In this document: positions 35,201 to 36,379 of the stretch, piece after piece
How the letters are laid out: the number at the start of each line of letters is the position of its first letter
Numbering within the stretch: position 1 is the first letter of the stretch
From: an uncultured Treponema sp.
GTDB lineage: Bacteria > Spirochaetota > Spirochaetia > Treponematales > Treponemataceae
Reading direction: 5' to 3'
NCBI GenBank assembly: GCA_946061765.1
Contig: CAMGTC010000002.1
Span: forward strand, 1 to 36,379
DNA length: 36,379 nt
Notes under the pieces: generated by a model
The model's input: the letters and a program-made list of their open reading frames with translations, nothing else
Databases searched by the model: none
Told to the model about the DNA's origin: nothing
Made by a program: the position numbers and the translations under genes

Positions 35201-36379
35201 CTTGTCTTCAGTTCAAATAATTCTCCATGTGAATATAAAGAAATTCTGCCTTCAGGTGTAGCCACAATATAACAGAAAGCTCCCCAAAGTTTTTTATTCT
35301 TACAAGCCGAAATTTTTTCTATAAACTCTTTTACTGGCAGTTCATGAGAATTCTGTTCACCTTCACGCTCTTTATTGCTTGGAAAATACTTATGAAGAGA
35401 ATCGGAAAGTGTATGCTCCTCTCCTAAATCTGAAATATCAGTATCAAAGTTTACAAGAGTATCTATAGATTTCCAAATATTTGCTTTTGAAGGCAAACAA
35501 ACTTTTTGTGTAGCTTTATCAATAAAGCTGGTTATGGAATCAGTATCTAAGGTTGAAACTATTTCGACAAGATGATTCTTTTTATAATCTTCAACTTTTT
35601 TGTTTTCAATTTCATCTGAACAGAAGTTAATTAAATACTTAACTTTATAATCAGAGATAATATCTGAATCTGATACGAATAAGTCATCCGATAATTGTTT
35701 GGTATATGATATTATTTCTTCTTCTGATTTAAATTCCTTTAATATGGTAAAAAGAGGATCTTCCGTTTTTATAAGAAATTTAAATACATCATCTTTGTTA
35801 CTTTCTCCCAGAAGAGATGTATATTCTTTTAAATTAAACCAAGGCCATGCACAATCCTTTGTTTTTTTTGCATGAGATATAATTGATTCCAATACTTTAT
35901 CATCGTCTTTAAGGAAATATGATTCCAGACTTCGATAATCTGTATTTAAATTTTTACTTAAAATAAGATTGTCACATAAATCTATGAACTTTTGACTTAC
36001 ACGAGTATTGTTGATTGTCTCATCAAAGGAATAATAGTGTGTTCCTTCTGGTATCCATCTCCTTTTTCTTGCATTAGGCACAATACTCTCAGGTTTTACT
36101 TTTGTCTCTGAAATTAATTCTTTTAAGTAATTTGCATTTCTTATACCGTTTGGATTTCCCAAATCATTTTCAGAATCCATAAGCATAATATTTACAATAT
36201 TTTCTGGCATAAGAGTTTTTATGCAGTCTTTTTGCAAATGAGAATCAGGTATTATACTAATAAGCTTCACCTTCTCAGGAAGCTTGTAGCCATTTGGAAA
36301 TCTGTAAATTTCATTCTCAAGAAATACTTCAATATTATGATTGGTAACAGAAACCAAGTCTCCATCAATTGTTTTATGA
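32269..36379 (-). CDS. Large sacsin/HSP90-type (GHKL) ATPase-domain protein, 5' end beyond the window
   Basis: ERCILFELFQNADDAYNQLDG (N-box), GRPINQYKVGAAQ, GRQTGKFGYGFKTVYLICDEPHVISG, NIGFAISASFKTNTGRQTLANENPENVNL. The track start at 36357 is a TTG; the frame stays open to the edge (..HKTIDGDLVSVTNHN..). Confidence 0.78.
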   Translation of the reverse strand, partial: HKTIDGDLVSVTNHNIEVFLENEIYRFPNGYKLPEKVKLISIIPDSHLQKDCIKTLMPENIVNIMLMDSENDLGNPNGIRNANYLKELISETKVKPESIVPNARKRRWIPEGTHYYSFDETINNTRVSQKFIDLCDNLILSKNLNTDYRSLESYFLKDDDKVLESIISHAKKTKDCAWPWFNLKEYTSLLGESNKDDVFKFLIKTEDPLFTILKEFKSEEEIISYTKQLSDDLFVSDSDIISDYKVKYLINFCSDEIENKKVEDYKKNHLVEIVSTLDTDSITSFIDKATQKVCLPSKANIWKSIDTLVNFDTDISDLGEEHTLSDSLHKYFPSNKEREGEQNSHELPVKEFIEKISACKNKKLWGAFCYIVATPEGRISLYSHGELFELKTREALDGMRVPKLATSTIIVHDTVGNYCLSLTGKRVDLKDAADVDTVFYKAPVYDGMNLTIDLFDNFTKFSATSIETAIKDLFELFGIQSIPDSFFNNLANPTQAPLNTAVNMIFNTIFSTLKVLKLEYNAGKYNQIAIAWEKYQEASGESNFEVMQQCNNSIKAYIEQNSGNIQEEIRQRVITFIGDAEYKERCILFELFQNADDAYNQLDGTPAKAPYFNVLLNADTMTIEHSGRPINQYKVGAAQVSYKADLTNMLTIGWSDKSVMKNSGRQTGKFGYGFKTVYLICDEPHVISGDYNFIIKAALYPQTASEETDYTDKTSVILKLNQNGQKCKSEIITEFQNDAQYQVLFSKKIRQINCYGASYTWSPDTKVELKDFNVEISKDFILFRTKPLFDEQACLAFRRSGNQIIAFDENAPKIWCMAPLLDLPNIGFAISASFKTNTGRQTLANENPENVNLIDRISTMFSNALVELWNIEDYKELIPSLVNVTLIGTTKSPFEPIPKKLIRKFLGLGFIPDGISKFYQYSGQELYSLSATYFNDKFQKQFDTIDEANAFIQTNSQIPMLVLTQIAADELKDLDIDSKNLGKVIGVLDKLLNYETDLEVQKDILMNFSKTAMYDFVQESPRSEKLSECRLYDADNKLKPISQIYNVSEDYDRSKSIIDVLFTPSRAAHKKHDDEVLAAAQQGLGLDIPEQGPEPEKHISFNDVYDEWKISVLHEEWDQKVKEYYSNQLYPEFLEVSELSSALACDNPSNGKMPESWTIMLLLAMTQSLTAWGHSDVTNRNAIRWLYSKDLIQKFSEGMELQKLYDEYLEVSEADESYLRHFECLLRIYKIRKDFEKFYNLLYRLPMKQNLDDITQFLVTSSDPELSGMAIKLSSSKKSLKLGISLLIRDLIRCGFWKEYFEDEDIEKLYKFAYMPKKIVLNSMIDLNDNAESQQIYNEILNQLPEDDYKQKFICDFDLPFIILGKNWS

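Noticed and set aside
1-36379. tRNA/rRNA genes, transposases, integrases or phage structural genes
   Set aside because: None recognised on either strand; the island has no visible mobility gene within the window.

Overview
AT-rich bacterial window. Several proteins look spirochaete/Treponema-like, but that is an impression and was not tested. Almost all of it is one minus-strand defence island. From the right edge, in transcription order, it reads: a giant sacsin/HSP90-type ATPase (frame still open at the window edge); a DrmD-like SNF2 helicase; a DUF4143 AAA ATPase preceded by four 15-bp iterons at an exact 33-bp pitch; two m5C methyltransferases with a McrB-like and a McrC-like protein (LlaJI/BsuMI-type R-M architecture); DISARM core DrmA, DrmB and DrmC; an orphan protein; an Mrr-like PD-(D/E)XK protein; an HNH nuclease; and an AIPR protein that appears to end in a cold-shock-type domain. 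Next come a rhodanese lipoprotein and an overlapping DUF262 (GmrSD-like) pair. The left 6.7 kb holds what may be an undescribed module: a short DnaE-like C-family polymerase with a degenerate PHP domain, a Cas4-like/DEDD DUF2779 nuclease with a zinc-ribbon partner, and a DnaB-C/RecA-fold protein whose Walker A lysine and other catalytic positions are lost. These form three transcription units, each preceded by the same 17-bp palindromic operator-like motif (CTATCRTTTCGTGATAG). The left edge carries a stand-alone transmembrane fragment resembling FlhA/FHIPEP. All family calls come from motif recognition by eye; no database search was run.
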